The notes: generated from the sequence alone by a model not told the origin. A stretch of 64,000 nucleotides of DNA from Ornithodoros turicata (GCF_037126465.1 NC_088210.1:18563511-18627510), one strand, 5' to 3'; positions 46,396-57,955 are shown, numbered from the stretch's first letter. A program made the numbers and translations.

Positions 46396-47586
46396 AACTG
46401 CAACGCAGGAGGCGTCGTCATATTACAAACAGGCAAACACGTAACAGTTGCGTCTCGTTTCTGGGTAGAAAATAAATCTAAACGAGCTTTCCGAATCGAT
46501 ATATATATACTTCACGCAATCTTGAGCATATCCTTTACCTTTAGTTGCTTGGCTGAGGCACAAATGTCTGATAAATCGTCTAGCATGAAAATCAGCCATA
46601 TTCTCTGAGCATGTCCAAGTGAAGGAAGTTACAGAGCACAACGAACTTGTCTGTCTTATCACGACTATATACACAGGCTGCAATGTTACACATAAATGCC
46701 AGTTATGATTATCATGACTTGGAACTAACTTCTTTCTTGAACGCTAGCTTTCTTAGGCCTTGCTTGAAATCTCGCTTCTGACACCTTCTGCTATCTATAC
46801 ACACATCTGGACGGCACTATGTCTTGTATACAAAGCGTTCAACATCAGAGACGCACGGCAGAGGGGACGGCACGTTAGCCAACAGAATGGCGCACATTAC
46901 CTAAAGAAATAGCGGCAGGCTGCATGTCATAAGCCTTGAAGCACCTGAAACACCTAAACAATCCGAACCTGTAAGCTAGTCGACAATAAAGGGGGTGATA
47001 CCAACCAACCGCTTGTTCATGCTGGTATCTGTCTACATGTTCGAAAGTTCGCGTTGTTGTTGTTTCGCGCGTAATGGGGTAGTGTACTGTTCTCCAGCGG
47101 TGAATCACCCCAGTCCATAGTCATGATATATGTGTTGTTGTTGTTGTTCGAAAGTTCGTCGAACCCTTCGTAGACAGTTGTGCAAGCTCGAACTTCGTGT
47201 TTCTAAAAACAAAAAGTTTGCGACATCCTTGGCTGAAAATCTGCGCCGTGATGCTCGAGTGTTTTTCAACAAGGTCCGGTCATCTTCATTAGATAAACAG
47301 CGAAGATAAATGAAGGAGGAGTATGCATCTCGAGGTTAGGCGGCCAAAAATGAATGCATCGTGAACGCAAAAGAAAAGGAAGAAGACGGCTGTGCTGCCT
47401 CTGTCTGGCCTTGATGTTGTGTATAAGGGGGTGGAGGAGTTCCAGCCGTGCCCTCTCCTCCTAGACGTGTTGTGGTGTCTCGTCCCAAGTTTAGCACAAA
47501 TAAATTTATCATGAGAAGGAATACAGACATAAGTCACGTCTATAGAGGTCTAAATAGGTGACGCGTCGTTTAGGCCTCAACACATA
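46396..47586. other. intergenic, no gene seen
   Basis: Contains a short repeat at about 47068-47150 (GTAATGGGGTAGTGTACTG ... GTTGTTGTTGTT) also present near 25425-25475, 35325-35400 and 36855-36930. Confidence 0.4.
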
Positions 47587-48318
47587 CGGGGCGTTTCAGT
47601 TAAATGCACGGGCTAAATAATTCGCGAAGTGGCGCACCAATCGAAGAGTGGTGGAACCGCTTTTTTACGGGTATCTGTCCGATACTGCCTACAACCTGCG
47701 CACCGTGTGAATGGGTGGGAGGCGCTCATTATTTAAATAAAAATTCAAATGAGTTTCGTGAAAAAACATAACTTCTAACTTCGGCATGAAAATGAGTACA
47801 ACCCCTTTTGGAACATTCAGTGGACACCTTTTGGAGCAAAATCTGCCGCCAAAGCGGGTCATTTGTCGCAGTAATTAATTGGTTTCGGTTTACATATTTT
47901 TGTCGCGGCTGAACACGGTTAAGCGCAAAAGGACGCTATTCCACTCCCATGTCCACCAATGAATTACGTCCTTTTGCACTTAGCCGCGACCAGCCGCGAC
48001 AAAAATATGTAAACCGAAACCAACTAATTACTGCAACAAATGAACCGCCTTGGTGGCACACTTTTCTCTAAAAGGTGTCCACTGAAGGTCCCAAAAGGGG
48101 TAGTACCCATTTTAATCCCAACGGCGCCCTGCTTGAGAAGTTACGTTTTTTCACGAAACTCATTTGAATTTGAATTTAAATAATGAGCGCCTCCCACTCA
48201 TTCTCACGGTGCGCAGATCGTAGGCGCTATCGGACAGATACTTGTAAAAAAGAAAGTTCTTCGATTGGTGCACCCGTTCGCAAATTATTTAGCCCGGTGA
48301 TTTAACTGAGACACCCGG
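47587..48318. mobile_element. 732-bp near-complete palindrome (mariner-like MITE)
   Basis: The whole element is an inverted repeat centred near 47955: left arm CGGGGCGTTTCAGTTAAATG..., right arm ending GATTTAACTGAGACACCCGG. TA flanks both sides (47585-47586, 48319-48320). The central part GCGCAAAAGGACG is mirrored within about 50 bp. No coding capacity. Confidence 0.8.
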
Positions 48319-49922
48319 TATATACCCATCCTCCTCGCCGAAACACTGCGACGACGCACGGTGCATGCACGATGGCACCTCAGATAGTACAGTACTTTCA
48401 GGAACAGACTTGCCACGATACGCTGCGTTGGGCACGTACAGGCCACCCTGCCGGAGAAGCGTGCCCTCGCCTGTGGTATCGCGATCCCTATGACCAACAT
48501 CAACATATCAATGAGAGCAAACACAGGCACTTGGCGTCTTTATGTCTGACGTGTCAGAGGACAACTCACACGTTAGCAAGTAAAATAGGGGAGAATCCCA
48601 CAGGGGATTCTCCGGTATTTGTTAGTACGCTCCTTCTTCCGTACATCTGCACGGACTAGTTAAATCACTTGACAGCGGCCTCGCGGGTAGTAAGTTCCGT
48701 TTCAGCGTTCAGTAGATAACGTCTTCGACTATTGACATGACGCTCACGCTACTGTGACATACTGAGTCGTATTCGGAACATAACGCTACGAAGGTTGCCC
48801 AACACTTGCGCGGTGAAAAACAGTAGACATGTGTCTTGAGTACCCTACTCTAAATGCTGTATTTTACGTACCACTATTAATATCTCAGTGCTTATTACTG
48901 TGTACCTCTTCGAAAGAGTAAATATGTGCACTATTTAGAGCTATTTAGCACTATTTTTTTTCAGTATTTCATATTCACTATACTCTAATTACGTTTTGTC
49001 TGTCTGTTTGTTTTCACACTGTGTTCATTTTCACAACAAAGTTACCCTTGCTTCCATTGCCTTTTCCTTCTTTTCAATGCTTTGTGGAAAAATCAACCAC
49101 TTCGTTAATTAACGAGATTATTTTTCAAAGAAGGAGAAGAAGGATGACTCACAAACACTGTGAAATGCAGCACCTACAACGAGACAATAATGCCTATGCC
49201 TAAATAAAAAACGGTGACCAATAATAATAATAATAATATTTCAACAACAATCTCCTATCTCTTTGCGTCCAATATGAGTAAAAAAGCCTAATGGTGCTGT
49301 GTCTAGCTAGGATGCAGCCGAAGCAGCAGGTAGAACACCTCGGGGCATCGTGAACATGAGAGGGAGGAGGGAGCTGTTTTTTTCCTCACCGTGCTTTTTT
49401 TTTTTTTTGTTCGGGTACAGACGCGACTTTATTGCAGTGAAAGCTGAACAACGCTATTTCGGAGGAACGCAAGGAACGGTGCCAGCAGACAACAAGGTAT
49501 CGCTTTACCTTTTTTCTTGCCGTCTCTATAAGAGCGGCTCATTTTTCAAGCAATCAGGATAACACGCTGTCGCGAGCATATTTTTACGCCTCTAACATTA
49601 ATCACTTTTGCTTTTTTCCTCCATCATATTACCGCCGTCCGATGTGATGCCAAAGTTATACCTCGCCTATAATAATAGTTGTCTGCTACTATACGCCGTA
49701 TAATGTAGCAAGAGTTTCCCATTCAACCTTTCAGCCAACGCCTCGATCAAGGCCAAGGACAAGGGCGCACTATTAATATGCAAGATATGCAGGCCAATTC
49801 AGCGTCTGATCTACAGCGCGTGTCTTATACCGTCGTCCTTGAAGATGCCCCCAGAGTCAGCTGCCATGTACCGTTCAGGGACTACATACGAAACGTGCAT
49901 GTGACGTCACAGTTTACCGCAG
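48319..49922. other. upstream region of gene 9
   Basis: No coding exon. A small perfect hairpin (GGAGAATCCC-ACAG-GGGATTCTCC, about 48590-48613) and a T tract at about 49397-49409 are the marked features. Confidence 0.4.
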
Positions 49923-49930
49923 TATATAAG
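49923..49930 (+). promoter_or_regulatory. TATA box of gene 9
   Basis: TATATAAG, 62 bp before the ATG of gene 9. Confidence 0.65.
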
Positions 49931-49991
49931 CGACCCCACCGTGGCTCGTAACATGCAATTTCTTCGCCTGCAGAGCAAGAAACGAATCACC

Positions 49992-51461
49992 ATGAACGCA
50001 TTGGTAAGTGAACGGTGCTGCTCTACCTGCTCCTCTCTCTGCATAGCGTTTATTTGCGTTGCTGAGCGTTAACCCACGAGGAAACAACGTTCCCGTACCT
50101 CCATGGGGGAGACCGAGAGGTATGGACACAGAAAGACGGTACACACAAGTTCTATCATCTTCCTGCATCTTTCTGTGTCCGTGTCTCTCGGTCTTCTTCA
50201 TGGATCTACACCACAGCTTGCCTGCACTCCATACCTTTTCTGTGTGCCTCCTTCGACGATTTTTTTGTTAAAATCTTTCACAGCACTTCACGCTATATTT
50301 GGGCAGAGTTACCATCGAAGCTTTCCTGTTGATTATAGCCTATAGTCGTACGCAGTAAAGCTATAGGGAGTCTAGCGTACAAGACACTAGACCGTGCACG
50401 ACGGGGCAAACGAATCTGTACCATTCGTTCAAGAACTTTCTGTCGCACAGACTGTAAGAAAGTGCGCGTCCGTGGAACATGTATACGATTTGTCCTACTG
50501 TCGAAGCGATCTCTTCATATGCACCCTTATTCATGTAGCGCAGGAAAATTTTAAAAACTTTACGCATGAAGTTACAACCTACTAAGCAGCACCTATATGA
50601 TATTTTCGCGAAAAAATTAACTCTTACGCGCCGCACCGTAAGAGCTATACCAAACACACGACGTTTTTTCGACAGCTCAATCCTCTTGTGGCTTTTGGAT
50701 CTTCACTCAAGCTTGCCTCATTCTAACGTACTGTCAGACTACTAGGGTATGGCGGACAACCCACGCCCACCATACTCAGGACCTCCTGGATTATAACAAC
50801 CATGTTATAGGCATCCCTTCCCAGCACCGCATTTGAAAGCTAGCGGTGGCGCTACTCATCGGTCCGGTTATTGCTTCCTCAATGTCTACAATACTTTGTA
50901 CTTCAGCTTTAGTATTGTTGTACAAGCGGTGCATGTCTCACGAGAAATGCTACTTTCTAAAGTTGCTTATCCTCATCATTCTACGCGTTTTCATAAGAGC
51001 TGTTGCTGTCGTCTGCTACGGTAGTCGTACGTCCGCTTCTGCGCGTTCAAAATTCAAATTTCCGTTGTCCAATCGTGATGCAGATCTCGCGGGCCGATGG
51101 GCAGCGCTCCTCGTGGATCGTGCGGACGGGCTCCTCATAGGGGTTGCCGATTATGACATGGTCGTTATAATATAGTAGGTCGTGCTACTACTACAACCAC
51201 ACATGCTACTCTAGCACACCATTCGACCTTCCATTGCAAACTTCTTCTTCCTTTGTCTAACCTTCTTGTCTTGCTTGCCCGCAGTTCGCCATTGTCCTCG
51301 TCGCCCTGGTAGCAGTCGCCAGCGGAGTTCTTGTCAGCCCCTACACTTACGGGGCTGGTTACGGAGCCGTGCCGTATGCCTCCTACGGTTACGCACCAGT
51401 GGCCTACAACCCCTACGCATACGGTGCCTACGGTGGTCTTGGCTATTACTTCCGCCGCTAA
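49992..51461 (+). CDS. small Tyr-rich secreted peptide, gene 9 (repeat-less cluster member)
   Basis: Exons 49992-50003 (MNAL) and 51285-51461, with a phase-0 intron GT 50004 to AG 51283-51284. The product has 62 residues: signal peptide MNALFAIVLVALVAVASG, then a Tyr/Ala/Pro-rich chain (SPYTYGAG, VPYASYGYAP, AYNPYAYGAYGG) ending YYFRR. The GGY array and the PVGR hinge are absent. The 12-nt first exon, phase, TATA spacing and position at the cluster's end support common descent or recruitment into the same gene layout. AATAAA at 51552-51557. The basic C-terminal RR could be a processing site or a charged tail; undecided. Confidence 0.75.
50101..50203. repeat. hairpin in intron of gene 9
   Basis: 50101-50138 and 50166-50203 form an imperfect inverted repeat (GACCGAGAG, GGACACAGAAAGA and complements) with a 27-nt loop. 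Confidence 0.7.
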
Positions 51462-51551
51462 CCACGCCACCATGCCCTCCAAGAACACAGAAAACTACTA
51501 CACGGCTCTTCAACCTGGACTGCGGCACGACTAAAAGCATTTTCAGTACCC

Positions 51552-51557
51552 AATAAA
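51552..51557 (+). terminator. poly(A) signal of gene 9
   Basis: AATAAA 90 bp after the stop. Confidence 0.65.
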
Positions 51558-51879
51558 TCTGGCTTAATATTACATGTAGAGAGAGGATATCACTGACTGA
51601 ACTCACGTACGGTTTTGTTACGTCGGACATTTAAACATTGCGTACCCGTTTTGTCAGGCTTTGTAACATCTCGTGCTCTACGTCAAGCACCCCTTATTAG
51701 CAGAGCAAGCCTGGCATAAACGAAGGCATCAAATAAGACAGAAGTCGAGATTAAATTGTTTGCTGAAGTCATTGGTTTAATTTTGTCGAAGACGACATCT
51801 ATTAGTCGGCGTGCAAGACATGACATCTAACGTACAAAAAATTAAATAAATAAATAAATATATATATATATATATATAA

Positions 51880-54129
51880 TTACACGGCTGTCGGGTTGCT
51901 CAGCCTATTCCGTGAGCTTCTCACGGTATCTGCATTTGGAAGAGGCAAAGAATGCCTGCTTGAGCTACTGGAGCTGCTACGGCGGGAAAGCGCGACTTGC
52001 TGTTCACGTCTCGATGTAGCCATTGAAGCAGACTGCGGTGGTCCGACGGATTCGACCGGCCCTGCCCGAGGCACTCGTCGAGACGCTCGTGGAGATTCAC
52101 GAGACCTGGTCCCTCGGCCCAAATCATCCGGCAGCGACTCTTGCAAGAACCTCTTGTAGCCCAGTCCTTCTAGCTCCTTTATGGTGTTCATTAGAGGTTC
52201 GGATCGAGTCTCCGGCAATGGTGTCAGAGCAAGCATCGCCAGTAGCACTACGATTGTCAACATCCCCATTGTAGTACGGGGAGAGATCCCGGCCCTCCAA
52301 GTCGTGAGTGAACTGGCGGTGGCAGCACCCAGCCTACCGACACCGTACGCGCTGCAGACACCAACGCAACGCAGTACCGTTGGGAGCAGCTCGGCAGTGT
52401 AGATGTAGTTCACAGCGACTGCGACGTGCGTTGCTACTCTGGCCAGCACTATAATGGCGTGCGCGATATGCGACTGGTCCGGAGGGAACCTCACGATCAA
52501 TGCGGCGCCGCAACAGCCGGCGAAACCCAAGGTTACGGCGAGGGTGATCTTCCGCCCTTTCGAGAGTACAGCGTAATAAGCCGCGGCGATAAGTGGACCT
52601 GGTGCGACGACGCTGGCGACTTTCGCCCAGTCCTCCTCCTCTCCTTCGGTGGTGGTCATTTTGAGCGCGTAGAAGGAAAAAAATATGGCGAACCAGCAGA
52701 TAAAGAGCAGGCCGCAGCGAACGCGCATCAGCGGATTGGTGAACAGTTGAATCGGTGTCACCTTCAAGCATTCCTGTTTCTTGAGTAATGCTGTCTTCAA
52801 CTTCGCGTACCGCTTCCGGACGCCCTCGTGTCGCATGCCGTTCATCTTCGCGGCCCAAAGAATGGCTCTTTCGGCGTCCGTAAAGTTGCACGTTGCAAGC
52901 AGCCAGCGTGGAGACTCGTCGACGTAGAATGCGACCATGAGAAGACAGGTGATCACCACGAATATGGTCTCCGATATGCGCCACGGAAGGGCGAGTTTTT
53001 TCAACTCAAGGAAGAGGAGGCTTGTGATAATGACGCCAACGGATGACGAGACCATAGCGTAACATACTCTGCGTTCGATGGAGGTCACTTCAAGCAGCAG
53101 GATGAAGCCCGTTATGTAGATGGTACTGGCACAGCCTGACACGGTGCAGCGTGCGCAGACGAACACGGTGAAAGTGGAAGCGAAGCAGGTCGCGAAACTG
53201 GCGAACAAGAGTACAGTGACGCCGATGCAGATGACAGGGCGACGTCCAATACGGTCAGCGGCCATGCCCATAAGGGGCACTGCTACCAAAGCTCCCACCA
53301 TGTACATCACTGCCGCAAACGTCAGCAACCATTCCCTACCGCACACGAGGTCCCAGGTACTGATGATGGAGAGGGAAGGATATGGATGTTCATAATCCCA
53401 AGCAGTGCATGGTATGGAGGTTCTGTTCGGTTGAAACGGACGGTCGTAGACGTTACAACGACTGTAGCTGCCGTCCTGTTCTTGAGGGATAGCGATGTTC
53501 TTCCACTGCGCTGTGCTAAGATTTTGGAAGACAGCGGGGGGTTTGCACCAGAAGACAACGTTGCTCGCAATGACTTGGAAGGCGAGGCTATGACAGAGGA
53601 GTACCACTAGAGACAATGTGCTGCAGAAAAGGATCGCGTGCTGGTAAGAGCCGTGGCCGTAGACGGTAACTTCGCTGACATCACCGGACTCATCCAGGCG
53701 TAGACTGGATCCTGTACTCGCACCGTATTGTAGAGATGAGCTTCGGGGTGCGGATCTTCGACTGCCGAAAGTGTCTTCGCGCGTCGCTGGCTGCTCTGTG
53801 GGTCCTTCAGTAGCTGGTCTTTCGGTTGCGGCTGCAAGGTTTGGCAATGACTGCGACGATCGTATGGCCAATCGATCGAGCGCTGTCCTAGGTTTGGTTT
53901 CAAGTTGCGTCGCGGAAGCGCTGTGCTGCAGAGTGGTTCTAACGTTCGCTTGCAGAGGCTGAGAGAGCAAAGCAAGTGAAGATTCTGGAGTCGATGGTTC
54001 TTGTGTGAGGCGACCGGACCATTTCGAATGCCGCAGAGAGTGATCTCTGCCAGCAGGCCTGTCGTAGGAAACGGGCTGATTTGTTGAGGAATCCGAAGAC
54101 CCCGCGAATTTCGATGCCTTCGAAGACAT
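51880..54129 (-). CDS. SLC22-family organic ion transporter-like protein
   Basis: Single-exon frame of 749 residues, converging on gene 9. The MFS/SLC22 core lies at about 163-640: first membrane segment 163-185, an extracellular loop with Cys and N-glycosylation sequons (NLS 203, NRT 235), CTAWDYEHPYPSLSIISTWDLVC at 241-263, the MFS loop motif ADRIGRRP at 291-298, the SLC22 motif ESPRWLLA at 405-412, YTAELLPTVLR at 577-587 and PLPETR at 638-643. These match organic cation/carnitine-type transporters of the plasma membrane; the substrate cannot be told. Both tails are long for the family (usual total about 550): residues 1-155 and 655-749 are Ser/Arg/Pro-rich and probably disordered. Start chosen as the first Met of the open frame; a later start would trim only the tail. 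Lack of introns could mean a retrocopy or natural single-exon structure. Confidence 0.85.
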   Translation of the reverse strand: MSSKASKFAGSSDSSTNQPVSYDRPAGRDHSLRHSKWSGRLTQEPSTPESSLALLSQPLQANVRTTLQHSASATQLETKPRTALDRLAIRSSQSLPNLAAATERPATEGPTEQPATREDTFGSRRSAPRSSSLQYGASTGSSLRLDESGDVSEVTVYGHGSYQHAILFCSTLSLVVLLCHSLAFQVIASNVVFWCKPPAVFQNLSTAQWKNIAIPQEQDGSYSRCNVYDRPFQPNRTSIPCTAWDYEHPYPSLSIISTWDLVCGREWLLTFAAVMYMVGALVAVPLMGMAADRIGRRPVICIGVTVLLFASFATCFASTFTVFVCARCTVSGCASTIYITGFILLLEVTSIERRVCYAMVSSSVGVIITSLLFLELKKLALPWRISETIFVVITCLLMVAFYVDESPRWLLATCNFTDAERAILWAAKMNGMRHEGVRKRYAKLKTALLKKQECLKVTPIQLFTNPLMRVRCGLLFICWFAIFFSFYALKMTTTEGEEEDWAKVASVVAPGPLIAAAYYAVLSKGRKITLAVTLGFAGCCGAALIVRFPPDQSHIAHAIIVLARVATHVAVAVNYIYTAELLPTVLRCVGVCSAYGVGRLGAATASSLTTWRAGISPRTTMGMLTIVVLLAMLALTPLPETRSEPLMNTIKELEGLGYKRFLQESLPDDLGRGTRSRESPRASRRVPRAGPVESVGPPQSASMATSRREQQVALSRRSSSSSSSRHSLPLPNADTVRSSRNRLSNPTAV

Positions 54130-56146
54130 GGCAACGAGATGCGCTGTTCACTATGCGACTCGATTAGGAACAAGAAACCGTGCACAACGCCTCACGTGAG
54201 CGCGCGGAACTGAGCCACAGTTTTCTTCGTTTCGGTCGCGTACCAGAGATTTTGTGTCAAAGTCGTTTTTAGGGCGAGGGCAGTACAATTTTTAGATCTG
54301 ACGTGGGCAATCATTGCGCTTGTCCATCCACCTACAGTTGGCAATACAAGAAGTCGTGAAGAGCTATGACAAGTCCTGAGGGTCGGCTTTACGGCGGCCG
54401 AGGTCCGCGGCCTGCCAAGATCTGTCATGGCATCCGATTATATATTTTCATAAGCACTGGAACTATGCGGCTACATCATCAAGTGTCAGCGAACGAACGC
54501 CACACAATAGACCTCTACCCGAGAAACGTCGTGATGACGTTGGTAGACAGACTGAAACCGAAACAAATCGGAAGGGGAGGGACGGATTCCACGAATAGAC
54601 ACTTGTTCGCTGCCTCTTATTGAAAGAACAGCAGGACCGAAGGTCGCGTCCTTTCAGGGACCATCGTAATCCCCTCAAGACCGTGGCTTTCGGGCGCGAC
54701 CTTGTTCGCTTCGAGCGTAGTTCAACTCTACCAAATTGGTGGCGCTGTCGAACACTATGACGTCATTTTTTTTGTGTGTACAAACAGGGAGAGGTCTCTC
54801 CAAACGAACTCAGCTACCTGTGGTTAGACGAAACTTCTTCATAGTGTGACGGGAATTGACTTCCTAGAGAAGTGAAATGGCTTTCCCTGGAGAAGCAGCT
54901 GCAACTGTATTAGAGATTGGCACGGGCCGCTATTTTTCGGCCCGGCCCGGTCCCGTCAGAGTCCATCAGAGAACTACCAGGCCCTCCCGTGCCCCGCCCG
55001 TTCCACTAGGAGCTCCCGGAAAAATCACTCCGGAATATCTAGCAGGGGCACCGTCCAAGCACACACAATCCAACACACTTACGACCTTTGTTGACTGTGT
55101 AATGATTATGGCAGTTTAAAACAGGTAAAACATTGTTACACTTCCGACTCCTACGCGCTTCTCTTTAATAAATAGGAATCGGGTCCCGGCCTGGGTCCAG
55201 GGACGTCTTGTGTTCTTTATCTGCTTCTAAACTGTTTAATTTATTTACTGTTTGTTTTATTTGTTGTGCTGCCAGTGCTCCTCTTGTTTTCGGAATAAAG
55301 AATATTCACAATACATAGAACAACCGAGGCCCGGCCCGTAGCCGAACAGGTAGGTGTGGCCCAAATCTTCAGGATAGAGCCTACCCGAAGGTCAGTTTCT
55401 GGCAGATAACGGACGTAGTTCTTTTCCTGTTCGCTTGAGAGCTCTGAAATCGAGGCGCTTGCCTCATGTCACGTGGTACGTTTTCGTGTTTCGCGGGGCC
55501 AGGTAAAAAAGGAACTTCACGCAAGGCGCACGCTGTAGGAAAAATTTGCGATGGGTATTTCTCGGCACACCCTACAACTGTATAATTCGCATCTCGACCA
55601 TAGCACGAACAATTAAAAAAGATAACTAATTAATTGCGCCTAATTAATTAATGGGTCACCACGAAAAAATTCAGGAGATCAGAACACGCGATTCCGCACG
55701 ATATTCTGCAGTCTTCACTCGCCCATGACGCGCCATGTTTTTTTAGACCCTGGTTCACTTTTGGAGATCATGTTTGCTGCCAATACCCTATGACGGGGCG
55801 TCTCTGGGCATGAGAGGAGGTAAACCATGAAGTAACCACGTGACAAAGCACCTGTCCACTCACAGGGTAAGCGTCACTTCAAGAAACAGAAGACGCCACG
55901 TGCGTCTCACTACGACCTTATTTGGGAAAGAGGACCAATGAGGTCGCACCCCAGTCATTAGGTGAAAGAGAGAAACTGCGGAGCTGCGTAAACTGTTGAC
56001 ACACTTGCACAGCGTATCCTTCCCCTCGATGGGAGGGACTATGAAATAGATGGAAGACGTACCACCTGTTTCATTAGCTCTCGTATCACCGCCCAACAAA
56101 ACTAAAATGCTAGTGAATAAAGATTGTTATTTTCTTTAAATTCCGG
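54130..56146. other. intergenic between SLC22-like gene and SINE/hAT nest
   Basis: No coding exon recognised. At 54905-55390 there are GGCCCGGCCCG motifs at both ends (54940s and 55330s) suggesting a hAT-like non-autonomous element, weakly supported. The first few hundred bases upstream of 54129 would hold the transporter promoter. Confidence 0.4.
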
Positions 56147-57231
56147 GTTGGCGCCGCGAGGCAACTGTGGCTATGAGCGGCGTACATACGTGAACAGATG
56201 GAGAGAGGACAGCAGGAAGAAGTGGGGGACAGGGGCAGAGCCGTATATTAAAAGGCAGTCTTGCCATTGGGAGGAGTCAGAAAAAGAGGCTCGACCTGTC
56301 AATCACAGTTTTGCTCCTCTGATTGGTTTGCTTTTTAGCCAGGGGGTCGCCATGACACCATACTGCCACCCAAAATGGCGACGAAAACAAACACAGTGAA
56401 GCGGGGATTTCGTGACAAAAATTTTTCACAGACTAGTCTGATTTTATGCTGCAAATGCATATCCTCATACACGTTTCTCGGAAATCAGTTTCAATTTACG
56501 CTCATCGATCGATATCTCACCGAAAATAATACGTTTTCTCGCTGGTGTTAGGCCTAGCGAACACGGCAATCGCAACGAAATCATAACAAAAACGCCACAG
56601 CGCTGTACAATCTTATATTTAGTTGCTGGATTTCATGGATATAAACATTCTTGCCTTTTATATTCAAACTATTCATGTAGAGTTTGTTTACAAATCGTAC
56701 CGACGACAGAATGTGTCCCAGCAGGTGGTTCTGCCGGCAGCGGTACAACGACGGAAGCAGACGACAATTTCCGACGTGCATTACGCTCCCTAGGCGGTGT
56801 TCATCAAATTTGCACCAAAAATCCACTAGTATTGCAGATGGCGAGAAGTATCCATTTCAATCCCACCCAACCCACTTGCGATCCAAAATGGCGCGGCCCA
56901 TGTTGGATAAGGGGACAAATAGTGAGGATAGGTTGATTGATAGCGCCCAATATTTAAAGACTCCATTGGTCGGAAAACTGAAAAAGTGGGTGGAGCTTCA
57001 GGTATAGGCATGACCCATTAATGGCCAGACTCCCTTTTAATATACTGCTCTGGACAGGGGGTTTAGTATGCGTACTATGCCGACTCCAGGGAGAACTGCG
57101 CCGACATTTGTCCGGAAAGTGTACCGGAAGACCCGGCAGACAGCACAGCCGGCGCAGGGATTCGAACCTACGTCACCTCCGGGTCTCGGCGTGGAAAGTG
57201 AACACGCTGACCACTATGCCACGGGAGCTGG
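56147..57231 (-). repeat. full-length SINE split by a hAT-like insertion
   Basis: Tail side 56147-56235 (GGCGCCGCGAGGCAACTG...) and head side 57053-57231 (B box GATTCGAACC near 57158-57167, head ending GCCACGGGAGCTGG) make one SINE identical in layout to 17041-17295 once 56236-57052 and one copy of GACAGGGG are removed. Confidence 0.8.
56236..57052. mobile_element. hAT-like non-autonomous element, 817 bp
   Basis: Terminal inverted repeats CAGAGCCGTATATTAAAAGG and CAGAGCAGTATATTAAAAGG (right end reversed), followed by (C/G)AGTCT. The exact 8-bp duplication GACAGGGG lies at 56228-56235 and 57053-57060. An 8-bp duplication and CAGAG ends fit hAT. No transposase inside. Confidence 0.85.
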
Positions 57232-57699
57232 CGTCACTGCAATATAACAATTAACGCTAGAAGGCCAGCTAACAGCTCCAACGTCAATAGCGAGTTAAAA
57301 CGATGTACATACCCCCTTTTTGATTATTCAAGAGGGTCTGGAACTATCTGGATTGGTAGAATTATTTTATTTGGAAACGAGTCACGCGATGTTGTTCATC
57401 ACCACACTCAAGTAAAAGGGAAGAAAAGCACTGCGCACTGGAAGAAGCGCTTTATATTAAAGCAGTGCAAGTAAAAGTATCATGTATATGACTGTGCTCT
57501 ATACCAAAGAAGGCACCTCGGGCACAGTGTGGGAGCGCTTCGTAATATATTATTTGCTATCACATGTAATCACGAAATATTTATATGTGGCTGGAACGAA
57601 TGGGACGGTCAAACACTTTGTTTTCCCATCCATCGTATTTCAGGAAAGAAAAGTAAAGCGAGAAAACACCTGTCGGAAACACCGTCTTTCCATCTCTTA
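57232..57699. other. intergenic, no gene seen
   Basis: No coding or RNA feature recognised. Confidence 0.4.
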
Positions 57700-57915
57700 A
57701 AATAACTTCACCATATGACACGCGGTCCTAATCAACTACCGTTGCGAATGACATAGCCTTCTCTGTTGATTCGTTAAAAACGGGAGGCGTGCACCTTTTT
57801 TTGACACTTGTGCAGTTACATTAAGTGTTACAGAAAAGTCCTAAAGAAAAGTGTTACAGAAAGGCCCGAGCTTTCCACAAATCAATATAATCGAACGGTA
57901 TAATTCTGCGCAACG
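57700..57915. mobile_element. palindromic MITE, decayed copy
   Basis: Left half TCTTAAAATAACTTCACC...GTTAAAAACGGGAGGCGTGC follows the family; the right half is scrambled. Confidence 0.45.
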
Positions 57916-57955
57916 GCCGGTGCGCCGGAGAATTTCGTTTTCCTCACTTCCTGCA

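Noticed and set aside
52334..52984. Minus-strand 216-residue Arg-rich frame inside the SLC22-like gene
   Set aside because: An out-of-frame shadow of the same strand's transporter; the true frame has all family motifs.
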